Source: Fragum whitleyi
Taxonomy: Eukaryota; Mollusca; Bivalvia; Cardiida; Cardiidae
Direction: 5' to 3'
Length of the DNA: 64,000 nt
Assembly (NCBI GenBank): GCA_948146395.1
Contig: OX411559.1
Span: 35,792,215 to 35,856,214, forward strand
Shown: piece after piece, positions 21,190 through 33,221 of the stretch
Position numbering within the stretch: position 1 is the stretch's first letter
How the letters are laid out: each line of letters begins with the position of its first letter
Notes under the pieces: generated by a model
The model's database searches: none
What the model was told of the DNA's origin: nothing
The model's input: only the letters and a program-made list of their open reading frames with translations
Made by a program: the position numbers and the translations under genes

Positions 21190-23570
21190 ATGGGCCTTTC
21201 CGAAAATATAGAAATGGAGTTATCGAACTTGAATACTCTCCGGTGCATTGAAACAACGAACGGTCATAACTCTCCATTTCCGGGTAGCAAATTTCAGATC
21301 GATAATATGGTTGATATAGGAGCGTCTTTGAAATAAACACGAAAAAATGGGTTTATATGACCTTTCGAAAAAACCATATTTTTTAGCAGATAAAACTTTG
21401 AATGTCTTTGAAGAACAATTACTCTTCTTTATTTCACTTAAGTATATCTTGATGATCCAGTCTATTTTGACATTTAATGGATTAGATTATGGAACCTATA
21501 TATTTTAAACCAATAATTTATTGTCCCTAGAAATTAAATTTGACTTTTTGAATTTTTATTTGATAAAGAAAAAAACGAAGAAAGGCGACTTTTAATTTAT
21601 AAGGTGAAATGTAATATGGTGTTTTTTTTCTTCTTGATAAAGTGTCGATATCCGTCCATGAAAATTATTTGACACGTCTTTTGAAAACAACTTTAATTTG
21701 ATTGTCTGTGTGAATTTCTTTCATGGTGACTATTCATTCTCATTATTTCAATAAAAGCCCTGGCATAATCGTTTGTAACAAAACGAACGCGCTGATTAGC
21801 AATAAACCAGACGACAAAAATGAAAGGCAGCCAAATTTAATTCTATACAGATATAAACTTAAAGTGTGGAAATAAAAGACAAGTACAGTTAGGTGTAATT
21901 TCAAAAGTGTAGAAATAATTCCACGCAGTTGGTATTTCATGTCTTAATGATCTAAATTAATATATGATCTTTTATCGAAATTGGCTTTTTAAATACATGC
22001 AAAAGTGTACTCACAATAAAGACTTTTCTATCTTTTTTAAATCGCCAATTATTATGCATGTCATATTACATGCATGCATTTCGAGGGTTAACCATAAATG
22101 TTCAAGTTGAAAAGAAAAATATAGATTCTTTTTTCTGATCTGTTCAGATTTCAGTTTAACACTTACCTCATACGAATCCATAATATTATCCAAATTCTAG
22201 TATTATCAAAACGTAGTAATATCCCTTAAAAATTTTGTTTTATCTATCGCCTTGTTAACATTTGACTTAAAAAAAAATACGATTACGTAATGTCATATGC
22301 CACGTGCGCCGCTTCATTGTCAACAGTGCGATGTTTATTTAACACACATGTTGTAACTTATGTCTGCTACTGTCGTGGTTTACTGCTCTTTGATCCCGAT
22401 GGGTTCCATGGCCCATCGAAAACCCTTTCTACAAAGTAACACACGCATACATACAAAAAAAGATATGATCATATTTTTTCTATATTTATTATTTATTTTC
22501 GGTCACTACAGCCATATTTCATGAGTGTCTTATCATTAAAGATAAGCAGGGCATGTCATTTGCATTCATTAATTGCCAAATGAATGCTCTTAGCTCAACC
22601 CTGTCCTATTCACACTTTAATTTAACAAGTATACAACAAAGGCAACATGAAATTTTGACCAGTGCTGAAAGGGGCTCATGTCAAATAAAACTGCTTGATT
22701 CTAAATGAATATTTAATACATGAACCTTATACTGAAAAGATCGTGAAACCAACTTTAACCTAGTCTGACGTATCTATGTAATTAACAGACTGCGCTGAAA
22801 TTTTCTTTGTTCCATACGCGGTGTGAACATTTATTGTGCCTAAACAAATCACTGCTGTGAAAATTAACTTTGCACACAAAGAAATGAAAAATGTATGGTA
22901 AAAATATCGCAAACGCTTACAATATACCATAAACATGCTTCATTAACTGAAAGATCCCCTATACGACGGTTTGAGGTCTCATTTTGCCACGAAGTTTCAA
23001 TATCGATATACCACCATTTCTTCAACGTATTTGTAAATTGCAATTAGATTAAGCGCCAACTGATAAATTTATTTTCTTTTAAATTCTGTCTCAAGCATAT
23101 ATTTAACCTTTTGTTTTCTATTAAGAATAAGAAACATCATAGTTATTTTCATTTCGTGATTGTACAACTTTTAAAAATACAAAAACGGGTTAGTTTGAAC
23201 CGCGCTTACGACGTTAGTAGCAACTCGAACAATGATTTATATAGATGAACAATAATTTACTATTGAGCCGGCTACATATTGTATGATTTAAGATTATTTG
23301 ATTACAATTGGATTTTTATCGAAAAATACTTAACTAAATAAATAAGGGATCTAATAAAAGTGTACAATCTGTAAAATAACTTAAATAAAAACGAAAATTA
23401 CAAAACTAAAACGCTTTTAAACAATTATCATCGGCATTATCGTCTGCAAATGGACTTTCATCCGTAATCTTTCAATGCTATCTGTAAAGATTTGCTACCC
23501 GAACAAGGGAAGTCACTGTAGCGGATTATAGGGAAAAAGGGAGGTAAACCACTTTTTCGGAAAGGCCCAT
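21190..23570. mobile_element. TA-flanked non-autonomous DNA transposon, 2.4 kb
   Basis: Inverted ends ATGGGCCTTTCCGAAAA at 21190-21206 and its complement at 23554-23570, flanked by TA (21188-21189, 23571-23572). TA duplication is the Tc1/mariner-IS630 signature. A related tttgctacccg stretch sits near both ends in opposite orientation. No transposase frame exists in 2,381 bp. It is inserted near the edge of the hairpin-bearing repeat that continues at 23573-24040. Confidence 0.72.
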
Positions 23571-23572
23571 TA

Positions 23573-24040
23573 TTTAGACCACGCTTAAAGTATTGACCAA
23601 TCAGAGAACAGTATTTCAAAAGTATATATCACAGATACAACTCCGAGCAGTGTATTTACAGATATACGATTGTAGTGTATCATGCACGTGAATCTCGACA
23701 GGTTTTGTGTGTCGAGTCATAAAATTAATGTCAAGCATTTTATATTAGCTCTTCTTTCCAAAAGACTTTCTACAGTCGCAAAATTTCGAAAGATCTGCAA
23801 TAGGTAACGGGAATAAATTTTTAAGTTATTATAGCATAATCACAGTAATATCACCGTGAGTCTTACTATTTTTCATTGTTTAGAGGTTCGGGTAAAAAAA
23901 TATAGACACTGTAAGAAAACAATCATGGTCTTAGTCAGATAGAAAATCTCATGCTGCGGTCTATGGAAAATAGACACTCGCTACAGCTCGTGTCTATTTC
24001 CCATATACCACGGCATCGTTTTCTATCCTATACATATATA
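23573..24040 (+). repeat. Dispersed repeat with long terminal hairpin, copy 1
   Basis: It is the reverse complement of 44640-45115 over about 470 bp. At 23951-24020 it has a hairpin with about 30-bp arms around AAATAGACAC / GTGTCTATTT. No coding. The 60-codon frame at 23951 is an artefact of the hairpin. Confidence 0.65.
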
Positions 24041-24083
24041 TTGATGGGTGACCAAAACTGTATATTATCCACGATTTTTCCCC

Positions 24084-24432
24084 TGGCAGGGCGGAGCCTA
24101 AGTAACAGGTTGATACACTTAAGGGTAAGGTAAATAAGCTTTTATTCATTATTACTTACTTCTAAAGACAGACCACATAATTGACTTGAGACCGTAAAGT
24201 GTAGGTTGGTAACCAAACCCTCATAACTTCAGCTTGACCAAGCTGAAGTTACGGGGCTTGGCAACCCAACAATAGAATGTGTTCACTCTTTCTAAGCACA
24301 TGAATCCTACTGGTTTTAGGATACAGTTATTTGCACGTGTTCACGATTATTGCGGACTAACTTTTCAATGAACCCAAAATATTTAAAAGTTAACTCGCCA
24401 AATTACGTCACGGCTAAGCCCCGCCCTGCCAG
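24084..24432. mobile_element. MITE with CTGGCAGGGCGG ends and central palindrome
   Basis: Inverted ends CTGGCAGGGCGGAGCC and (complement) CTGGCAGGGCGGGGC bound 349 bp. The middle (about 24209-24273) is a palindrome with about 30-bp arms centred on AACTTCAGCTTG / CAAGCTGAAGTT. A second, more decayed copy is at 61015-61360 and a left-end fragment at about 43084-43150. Confidence 0.75.
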
Positions 24433-25250
24433 TTCATTATTAATCATTATTTTAATAACGCAGAAATAACTGCTGCCCCATTTGAGCTTTTAAAACCAAA
24501 AGGTTGTTATCACAGGGCATCATACCCTTTAAAACAGACATTCTAATCTTTGAGATAACTTTAAAAGTGCTGAAAGTACTGATTGAATTCCATAATTGTA
24601 CAAGATCTTTGAATCACATTAAATAGATAATATCACAGTTTGACCACATAAAAACACATGACAGACAGGAATTTCTGTAAGATTATCATCAAAGTACTGT
24701 TTGTTTTGAAAGAATTCCAATATTGTTGAAGATTTTCAGTGTAATGAATGAAAGTGGAGTTTAACCACAGAACTTTCATTTCTTTTAAATTATTGTAAAA
24801 GAGCACTCACTATAATTGTATCACTGACAGAACTCTTACACTGTATAATCTTTGCCCATATCATGTTAGGTGGCAAAGACTAAGATCAGACTGCACCCCT
24901 GATTTCTCATTTGTTCCCAAAAGTCTGAGAAAAAACACTGGTTACTAACGATAAACTGCAAAAAGCAATTTTGGTAAAATTTCAGACACTTAGGTAGTGT
25001 AATAACATTAATAACCACAACATTATGAAGTAAAGTAATAGGATCATATTTTATGGTAATTTTCTCTTTCAAATTATATTCAGATTCATTCATAACCAAA
25101 AAATCAAGATTTTTCCTCAATTTATGGTGCAGTAATGTCAGTGATAAAATTATTTCTGAAGATGTGCATCCTTTTCCACACGTCTGAATAGGAATTAGAT
25201 TGATTTTTGGTTAGACTGTTTTTGGAGAAAACCCGAGATATTATGATCAC

Positions 25251-25460
25251 CTAAGCGTCATTAACACTGGTGTTGGTGTTGGCATTGGCATGACAAACTT
25301 TAACCTTGGTCATATCTCTGTTATTATTAAAAATGTCTTCTTGAAACTTGGCCTGTGTGATCACCATCACAAGAGCTACCCAGGCTATCAAGGAGGATAA
25401 CCCTAGAATCACTTTTGTAAGGACTATGTCGCTTTTTTTCTGACTTAGATTTTTTGCATT
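25251..25460 (-). repeat. Dispersed repeat with GGTGTT tract, copy 1
   Basis: It shares with 50165-50345 a ggtgttggtgttgg run, aaccttggtcatatctctgtt, and sequences giving similar peptides (EDI-NNNRDMTKV-VCH) on the minus strand. The peptide similarity follows from nucleotide similarity, and I see no domain. Confidence 0.5.
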
Positions 25461-25502
25461 ATCCAGCACCTGCAGCTTAGGTTTGCACCTGTGGTGCTCT
25501 TA

Positions 25503-25700
25503 TTAACCATTATCATGCTAAACTTTGAATATTCCTGCTTTGACAGAAGGTATGGACAAAGATCAGCCTGCACATTTGTCATGTTTAAAACCTGGAATAT
25601 TTTTGCTTTGTAGGACTTAAGAGTTATGGATAATGATCAGTCTGCACATATGTACAGTCTGATCTTGATCTTTACCACTTGATTTTCATGCCCCAGTCAT
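25503..25700 (+). mobile_element. Degenerate, partly duplicated TTAA-type MITE
   Basis: TTAACCATTATCATGCTAAAC left end, then aatattcctgctttgac...aaggtatggacaaagatcagcctgcac. A second aatatttttgctttg block and the palindromic core (tgcacatatgtaca) at about 25645 follow. The right end is lost. Confidence 0.5.
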
Positions 25701-25769
25701 GAAAAACTATCAGGCATATGATATAAGCCTGTGTGCGACATTTTCAAAAATTTTACATGTGCACATTGG

Positions 25770-25817
25770 GAAGACTCAGATCAGACTGTGCATATGCACA
25801 GTCTGATCTGAGTCTTC
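25770..25817. repeat. Perfect 48-bp palindrome
   Basis: The first half is GAAGACTCAGATCAGACTG + TGCAT and the second half is its exact complement. Imperfect pairing continues outward (TTTACAT..GCA / TGC..GATGTAAA). The inner AGATCAGACTG/CAGTCTGATCT matches the TTAA-MITE core, but the central bases are changed symmetrically. Confidence 0.85.
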
Positions 25818-27269
25818 ACTATGCGATGTAAAGAAAGCTATCTTCATGTCTCTGAAACACAATCTGAGAAAGTTTTTCAATGCATCGTACATGTGCTTGT
25901 CAAAAACTCTCAATATCTGTCTGTCATGCACACATGAAATTGTTGGAAATGTCACACACAGACTAGAGAGTTACATTTGTCTGTGTATTAGTGTATGTGT
26001 GTGTGTTGAAAGGGGGGATGTAATTAAGTGCATGTGGGGTTGCTGTACCATTCTTGTTTGTGGCATAACTTCTACATTTAATGGGATGATTTTCAATAAA
26101 TTCACTTTGAGACCAATTCCAAAAGTAGTTCTTAAAGTTCATTTAAGAAGTTCTTGAACTGCCATGTGACATATTCCAACATTCATGAACCAGTTCTTGT
26201 CTTTTCTTGTAGGATAACTTTAGATAGAATTTGCACTTTTGGTATGTTTCCTGTTTTTGGCTGACAGGTAACTATAGGTAGGTTTTGTGCGGTGAGCCGT
26301 GAAATCTACTTTTAACAGTTGAATATCTGTGCTATTCTTTCAAAATAGATAAAACAGGTTTAAACAATACCAAAAACTGATACATATAACCTTTCAATTG
26401 AAACGTATTGCTTGTCTAAGATTGTAAAGTTTACTCATTCATGTACTTTCAAAGTTGAAAAGGAGGTATCACGTTCAATTCCTATCATATGCGTTTTTAA
26501 AAATACAGATATACCTATGGAAATGGACTCAACGCCTACGTCAGAGCTAATAGTTTTGAAAATATGCCTATATTAAATTATGTTTCGTATTCACCAAAGC
26601 TGTGGTGGTCAATTCAGTTCAAATAGCTGGCAGATGTTGGAATTCCTACTGAGAAATATGGCCAATTTACAGCTGTTTTCTGTTTCTGTCTTGTTGATTT
26701 CTGTTTTTCTTAGGAAACCAAATAAAATCTTCCAGATAGTTTCTGATTTTTATTCCTCATAATTTGTTTGAAAATAAAGCTGATGTAAGTCGTCACTAAA
26801 AAGAGTATAATAAAGACTTTATGATAGTGATACCATATCCTAGTGAATTTTAGTTTATTTTAAGCTAAAAATTGACAATTTCAGGGTTTTGACTCCCAAA
26901 AATCTCATTTTGACCCTCAAAAATTTCCTGCAGGGGTTCATTTTGATCAACAGAATTTCCAGTGGCGCAACCTATGCAAAACAAAAGATTCCATAGATCA
27001 ATTGTTTTCTTCATACTATAACAGAATATCTATTTAAATGTAATATCATAAACAATAAATTGTTTCTACACTTTATTGTTTATGTTGTTTCAGTTATATA
27101 GGTTACCCCAGAATTTTATGATCAAGGGGTCAATGACTCCCAAATTTAAAAAGCTAGTAAAAGCCCTGAATTTCCAGCAGGCCAAGGATTAAAGGTTGTC
27201 CGACTGGAGACTAAATTCACATATATATTCATGTCAAGCCAGAATCAGGGTTCCCATGGTTTCTGTTTT
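25818..27269. other. Anonymous non-coding stretch
   Basis: No supported gene. It contains tg-rich sequence near 25980-26010 and palindromic 'caagaacca/ttcttgaac' motifs near 26140-26210. Open frames at 25846-26157 and 26580-26762 show no domain. Confidence 0.4.
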
Positions 27270-27928
27270 ATTTGACCTAGACTAGCTTAGCTTAGACTGG
27301 GTCCCGTCACACTGATCAGAAGTATTGTGAAAAAATAAGCCTAATTCAACTAGAGAAAGAAAATTTCTTATCAGCTTATATTCTCTGACTGGCCGATCAG
27401 TGTCAGTTTTCGAGAATATGGGAGGTAATTTGAAATATAATAGTTACACATGAGTGGTCAGACCTTATTAACTTTAAAACTAACTGACAGCCTGGAAGCC
27501 AGGCTAAGCTTAGCTTGCAAGATGCTGGTTCTTTCAAAGCATCACTGTTGAAAGTGAGCCCTGTTATTTAATCCGCTTTAGCCAAGTCATTCAAATCATT
27601 AGCCATATTATTCAATTCAGTCTATAGTCCTGTCTTTTCAATCCACTCTAGCCTTGTCACTCAATCCATTGAAACTCTATCATTTAACCGACTATGGCTC
27701 TGTCATTTGATCCACTCTAGCCAGGTGTCATAAAATCCACTCTAGTCCTAGTTCAATCCATTTTGGACCTGTCAAACAAATTCATCCCACTCTAGGTTGG
27801 ACTTTGTAAGTTCTATTCGTGAAATCACCAGTTGAATACCACTCAATAAACAATAATATTAACTCAACTAGGCAGGTTATGATTGTTGGCAATTTGATAG
27901 GTCAGTGCGACACTATTGTAAGTGCCTA

Positions 27929-28213
27929 CTGTATTTCCTCTAATAGTAGCCCCCTCCCTAATACTAATAGTAGTGCCTCAACATTTTTTTCCTCGGAAAA
28001 TCCACTTCAAGTGCCTAAAATTTGGGAACTTGTAAAGACTTCTTCTCTGACTTGAGGTGATTGTTTAGAGGAAATTCACCTCAAATTAAATGAAAAAGGC
28101 CTAAAAGACATAAATTTAATGTTGTTTTTTTCAATCTCAAACTGCATACTAAATAAAAGCTCCCTAACCATGTTATGTATAGCTCTTGTGAGAGTTTATT
28201 AGGAGAAATAGGG
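27929..28213. mobile_element. TA-type MITE inside a split palindrome, copy 1
   Basis: 285 bp with inverted ends CTGTATTTCCTCTAAT / (complement) CCCTATTTCTCCTAAT, flanked by TA (27927-27928, 28214-28215). The flanks are the two arms of a GGTCAGTGCGACACTATTG-type palindrome (left 27890-27928, right about 28230-28262), so it inserted at the palindrome centre. Copy 2 is at 43895-44189 in opposite orientation. Confidence 0.75.
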
Positions 28214-28291
28214 TACATAATTATATTTATACACACTTACAATGTAAGTGTTGGACTGACTCCTCAAAATATAGTCTAGTAATGAAATCAA

Positions 28292-28534
28292 CCCTTGTCA
28301 TGCTGAACCCGGAATATTCCTGCTTTTTGTAGGAGGTATAAACAAATATCAGCCTGCACCTATGTGCAGTCTGATCTTAGTCTACACCACCTTTTTGTCA
28401 CCTTTCAAGGCAGAGTTGTTCATTAATTTAATTTTCGAAAAGAAAAATTGCCCTTCACCCTTGGATTTTAGGGCTTTCGGTACTTTGATATGAGTGCAAT
28501 TTTGAAAGAGGATTTTAATTCAGCATGACAAGGG
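28292..28534 (+). mobile_element. TTAA-type MITE copy
   Basis: Ends CCCTTGTCATGCTGAA and TTCAGCATGACAAGGG with TTAA on the right and TCAA on the left. The core palindrome is altered by one base (gcacctatgtgc). Confidence 0.82.
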
Positions 28535-28539
28535 TTAAC

Positions 28540-30080
28540 AGGAAGAGTTTGCATCAGCACAAATGATTTTTTCACCACAAAAGAAGCGGATGAAATTTTT
28601 TGCAATTACTTCATGACACCGACAAATGGCTTATTTTCATTGCATCTATGTAATTGATGTTTTTTGCAAGTATTTGTCTGGTTTATGTAATTCTTATGCA
28701 TGACATGAAAGACATAAGACTGGTTCAGAAATTATTATATGTCATGCATCGTTGAAATGTAAATACGGGATTATACTGAAAAGGGGAAAGACTTGCCACA
28801 AATTAGATTTGATAATTATTTAAAGTATAAAATTTCTTGTCAGTATAAAAAGAGGGGAAAAGAGGAATGATAAATCAGTTATATAAATGAATGCAAATAA
28901 ATGAATGAGTGGTCAAGAGTATGGCTGGATGAGCAAGTGAGCTAAGCCTCACTGAGGGAGTCAAGAATTAATTGAAAATGAGTGAGAGAGAGAGAATGAG
29001 TAAATGAGCAAGTAAGGAAACAAACAAATAGATTAATGAATGAAAACATGATTAAGGAATGAAAACATATTTAAAAAACAAAAGGAGGTCAAAATTGACT
29101 GAAACATTTCTCACACTTCTTATAAGGGGAAAAAAAGTGAAATAAATAAAAGTGCTACTTATGATAAGAGTGAGATAATTATGTACTCATGGTGTTTGTC
29201 AAGTGTTTCTCAATGATGCATTGACGAGGGGGCACTTTGATCTCTGACGATCTAAACTCTACGAACCCTGTCAACAACCATGTTACGGCATACTTGATGT
29301 AACTGCATGTCTGGTATGCAATTGGTCGGTTTTCCTTAGTGAGGAAGGCATGTACTTGATGTAATGTGCTACATGTCTCTCTATATTAGTCTGGGTGTAA
29401 GAATATCCATGTCAAAAATTGATATTCATCATATTTGAACAGACAATTCAAATAAGTACCCACAACATAGGGTTTAAGTGCGAAATAATGATTTTAGATT
29501 GGCTTTACCACGCTCCTAAGCTGTACATCAGAGTCTGTTCTGTGAATGCACAGTATGCTTTCTAACTGTAGATGTACAAGTTTAAGTGAGTGATCACTAT
29601 ATAAGTAGGAAAGATTTGCGCAATCATACACATATATGTAAAATTCGTTATTTTGACTCGTCAATTGTATACAAATACACTGTAATCACAAGTCACAATA
29701 CTGTATTCAAGTAATAAAATATCCAAGCAATCAGTAATTTGTTTGAAAATAGATTAAAATTAAGTAGGAAAAGGGTTAAAGAAAAGTAAATAGACGAGTG
29801 TACTTTGGGATAGAGTCGATAACACTTGGGATCAAACTGTAAGGGTCAAGGACCAAAATATTACCATAAATGGACTTGGATTATGTCATTCATTTGATAA
29901 GAGGCAATGATTCATTGACGCATTTTTGCATCTCTTAATGAATATTTCCTTTTAGTGGGTGGATCGTAAAAATTGTAGGAGACTTCTAAACTGGTGCCAT
30001 GATTAACAAACTGTATTTCGAATTAATAATAGACTAACAATGCAGGAGTGAAATAACCTTGTTTTATATTTTGAAATTAC
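28540..30080. other. Anonymous non-coding stretch
   Basis: No gene seen. It contains gagagagagaga near 28982, purine-rich gatg/aatg words at 28880-29060, and a GAGTACCCACA-type motif near 29453. The AT content is high. Confidence 0.4.
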
Positions 30081-30230
30081 GCTACTACACCAGTTAGCCT
30101 GGCTCCCAGGTTGTACGTCAGTTAGTGTTAAATAATGCACACCAGTCATGATTTACTATTTCAAATTACCTCCCATATTCTCAAAAAATGATTGGCCAGT
30201 TAGAGAATGTAAGCCGATAAATTAAATTTT

Positions 30231-32073
30231 TAGCTCCACTGGCCGAAAGGCCAGCGGGCTATTGTCATGGCGAGGTGTCCGTCGTCCGTGCGTCCGTGCG
30301 TGCGTCCGTCCGTCCGTCCGTCCGTCCGTAAACTTTTACTTTAAAAATCTTCTCCTCATAAAGTACTGGATGGATTCCAATCAAATTTCACAGGAATGTT
30401 CCTTGGGTGACCCTCTATCAGATTCCTTCAAAGATTTTTAATCGGTTGAAAATCATAGCTGTAGTGGGCGTGGCTAATTTCCATATATGGTAATAGGTGG
30501 CTTTTCTCAGAAACTAATCGATGGATATTTACCAAACTTCACATGAATTATCCTTGAGGGGCCCTCTATCAGCCTACAAAAAATCATTGTGATCAGATGA
30601 AAATATGTATTTTATGGGCGGAGGTCATTTCTCTATATGTTATATAGTGAAAACTTTGAAAATCATTTTCTCAGAATCTAATTGATAGATATCAACCAAA
30701 TTTTACATGAATGATACTTGAGTGACCCTTTATCACTATAGCAAAAATTATTGTGATCGGATGAAAAATGTGTTTTTTATGGGCGGAGGTCATTTCTCTA
30801 TATGTTGTATAGTGAAAACTTTGAAAATCATTTTCTCAGAACCTAATTGATAGATATCAACCAAATTTTACATGAATGATACTTGAGTGACCCTTTATCA
30901 GTATAGCAAAAATTATTGTGATCGGATAAAAAATATATATTTTATGTGCGGAGGTCATTTCCCTATATGTTATATAGTGTAAACTTTGAAAATCATTTTC
31001 TCAGAACCTAATTGATAGATATCAACCAAATTTTACTAGAATGATTCTTTAGTGATCCTTTATGAGTCTATTAAAAAATATTGTGATCAGATCAAAAATA
31101 TGTCTTTTATGGGCAGAGGTCATTTCTTCATATATAGGGTAAAACAAACTATCCTGAAAGGTTAAACAGATGGATTAGATATCATGGAAATTTTATTTCT
31201 GTGAAGTTGTATCAGTCTGCAAAAAAATATTTGATTAGATGAACAGCATATTTTTTTTTTATTGGTAGAGGGTATAATAACATATAAAGTGAATATTTGA
31301 TTACCCTTTTGGTATCTTCTCAATGATGAATTTTTCTATACTTGTTAAATTTAATAGGTGTAATGATTATAGATTAGAAGGAACAAAACCTTTTGTTGAA
31401 ATTCAAATGTATAGAAACATTAGTTGAAATAAGTAGCCTGAGAATACCCACTCAGAATTGGTGAGTTTAGTTGAACGAAGGGTGAATTTGCACAGAGTGT
31501 AAAATGATGTTCTTACCTCCTGACATTCAGAGTGGGGTAGAAAGAGTTGAGTTTACTGCACTCTAAGGCATTGGGCAGAATAAAATAAATATATTGGATT
31601 GAATATTTTACTTCTTACTATAATTAGTTAGAATTTTGTTTTGATGACAAAGAATTGTGAAGTAACATCTTTTAGTAGTGTTTAATTAAAAGTGAAAAGA
31701 TCTACAATCAAAATTTTGCAGACAAACACCAGTGTATTGTGCAGTAACATTCTGTTATTTTTGAAATTCTTATATTTGGATTTTAACAAAATATCACTAG
31801 AATGATCCTTGGGTGACCCATTATCAGACTGCACAAAATTATTGTGATTAAATGAAAAATATTTGTGTAACAGGTAGAGGTCAATTTTGTTATTCACTGA
31901 TCATGAGTTTTTTATGCAGAAATATTTCAGCATATGACCCTTATTTACTTGAAATAAACATTCACTCATTCATTCACTTCAATTCTCATTTAAACAGCTT
32001 TATCATCCTCTAATAGTCATTATTTGGATATTCAGGCCTGTGGAGCGAATCAGGCGCTCAAGCGCCTCTAGTT
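30231..32073 (+). mobile_element. Helitron-like non-autonomous element, family B, with 165-bp array
   Basis: The 5' hairpin is CTGGCCgaaaGGCCAG (30239-30254) after TAGCTCCA. A GTCC/GTGC microsatellite spans 30280-30328, then a ctttaaaaatcttctcctca leader, then tandem units whose gggcggaggtc marker recurs at 30616, 30781, 30946 and 31111 (165-bp steps). Units decay toward 32 kb. The 3' end is CTGTGGAGCGA, hairpin GGCGCTcaAGCGCC (32053-32066), then TCTAGT. The other arm of the host element gives the empty site: insertion between T residues with no duplication. Confidence 0.78.
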
Positions 32074-32443
32074 TTAGTTGAATTGCTCGTTTCTTGATAC
32101 TTCAGATCAGTGGGACAGGAGCTAGTCTACTACACTAGTATATAGTATAACTATGAAAGTAAGATAAGAACTTCAAGCAAGGCTATTTTGAAACTGTTTT
32201 GAATGACGTTATTATAGTTGATTTTACAAATAACATTATTTTTAACATGTACATTGAAAATTAGATTAAATGACTTCAAAAAATGTTTTCCTTTTGGATC
32301 ATTTACAAAAATTTGAGGGATATTATAAATATTATATATCATATAAATATGTTCTTAAATATGCCAAAATTTGTTGTAACCTGTCTTCTAAGTAATACAG
32401 TTTAAAACTAGGCAAAGCCTTGTTTTTCTCTGTTTATAGATAA

Positions 32444-32516
32444 ATGGCTCAGTGCAAAACAGTTGTAACTGCCCATAAACATATAGGCAGTTACAAATGT
32501 TATGAAATGAGCCATT
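32444..32516. repeat. Short palindromic element P3
   Basis: Arms AATGGCTCAGTGCAAAAC... and ...TTATGAAATGAGCCATT with inner stem GTAACTGCC / GGCAGTTAC. The same family as 7182-7257. Confidence 0.65.
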
Positions 32517-32734
32517 GAGATGGCTTATAAATTAGGTATTTCATGATCCTACCTCATTCTGAGTATCCTCAATTTACGCTGCTACTTGTTTCCGATTTGC
32601 GGCAGTGTAGATTTTAGCCATCTAGGTTTCAATCTCGAAGCTCTGCTTTTTCAATCAAATTGCTGAAAGTGGGACAAAGGTAGAAGCCTTTGTTGACAAA
32701 ATGCAGATTTGCAGGAGATAAGTAAAGCTGATGT

Positions 32735-33036
32735 CAGAATAAAGATTTATTACTGCAATCTAAAATGCACGCATGTGTGTTTGAATACACCTTAGGTGCC
32801 ATATATATCAAGACAGTAAGATAAAGCCCTAAAAGTCATTTCTTTTCCTCAGACTTCCTTTTCTTTCTGGCCAGTCACCCTGCATGTAGTTAGGATCAAT
32901 TGACCCTTTTCACGCTGAATCGAGAATATTTCTGTCAGAATGTGATTTATTACTGCAATCTAAAATGCATGCATGTGTGTTTGAATACACCTTAGGTGCC
33001 ATGTATAACAAGACGGTAAGATAAAGCCCTAAAAGT
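32735..33036 (+). repeat. Two-copy duplication separated by a MITE end
   Basis: About 100 bp (ttattactgcaatctaaaat... to ...agccctaaaagtc) at 32746-32839 recurs at 32947-33036. Between them lies a left-end fragment of the TTAA MITE (gacccttttcacgctgaa, 32900-32920). Confidence 0.7.
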
Positions 33037-33155
33037 CGATCATCTCTATACCCCCAACCTATGAAGTAGAGCGGGGTATATTCACTGGTTTCACAATGTC
33101 TGTCCTACATATTGGAATGGTGTTTTAGATGCAAATTTGAATTGATCATATCGAA

Positions 33156-33221
33156 GGCTCAGTGCAAAACAGTAAACTGCCTATAAACATATAGGCAGTT
33201 ACAACTTTTTCGTGCTGATCC
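33156..33221. repeat. Short palindromic element P4
   Basis: GGCTCAGTGCAAAAC at the left, inner AACTGCCTATA / TATAGGCAGTT stem, and a decayed right arm ending GTGCTGATCC. Confidence 0.6.

Larger units (their letters stand above)
27270..32135. mobile_element. Inverted-arm element, right arm split by a Helitron-like insertion
   Basis: 27270-27508 matches the complement of 30084-30230 and, after the Helitron-like element at 30231-32073, of about 32074-32135. Shared blocks are gagaatatgggaggtaattt, cactgatc-gaagta and attcaacta. The enclosed 2.6 kb has a degenerate minisatellite at 27555-27800 (ccactctagcc / gtcattcaatcc words), a split palindrome with a TA-type MITE, and a TTAA MITE. No transposase. 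Outer ends are diverged and no duplication was fixed. Confidence 0.55.

Noticed and set aside
25251..25469. Peptide similarity to the 50135-50404 frame as evidence of a gene family
   Set aside because: The DNA itself is a shared dispersed repeat and frames exist on both strands; no recognisable domain.
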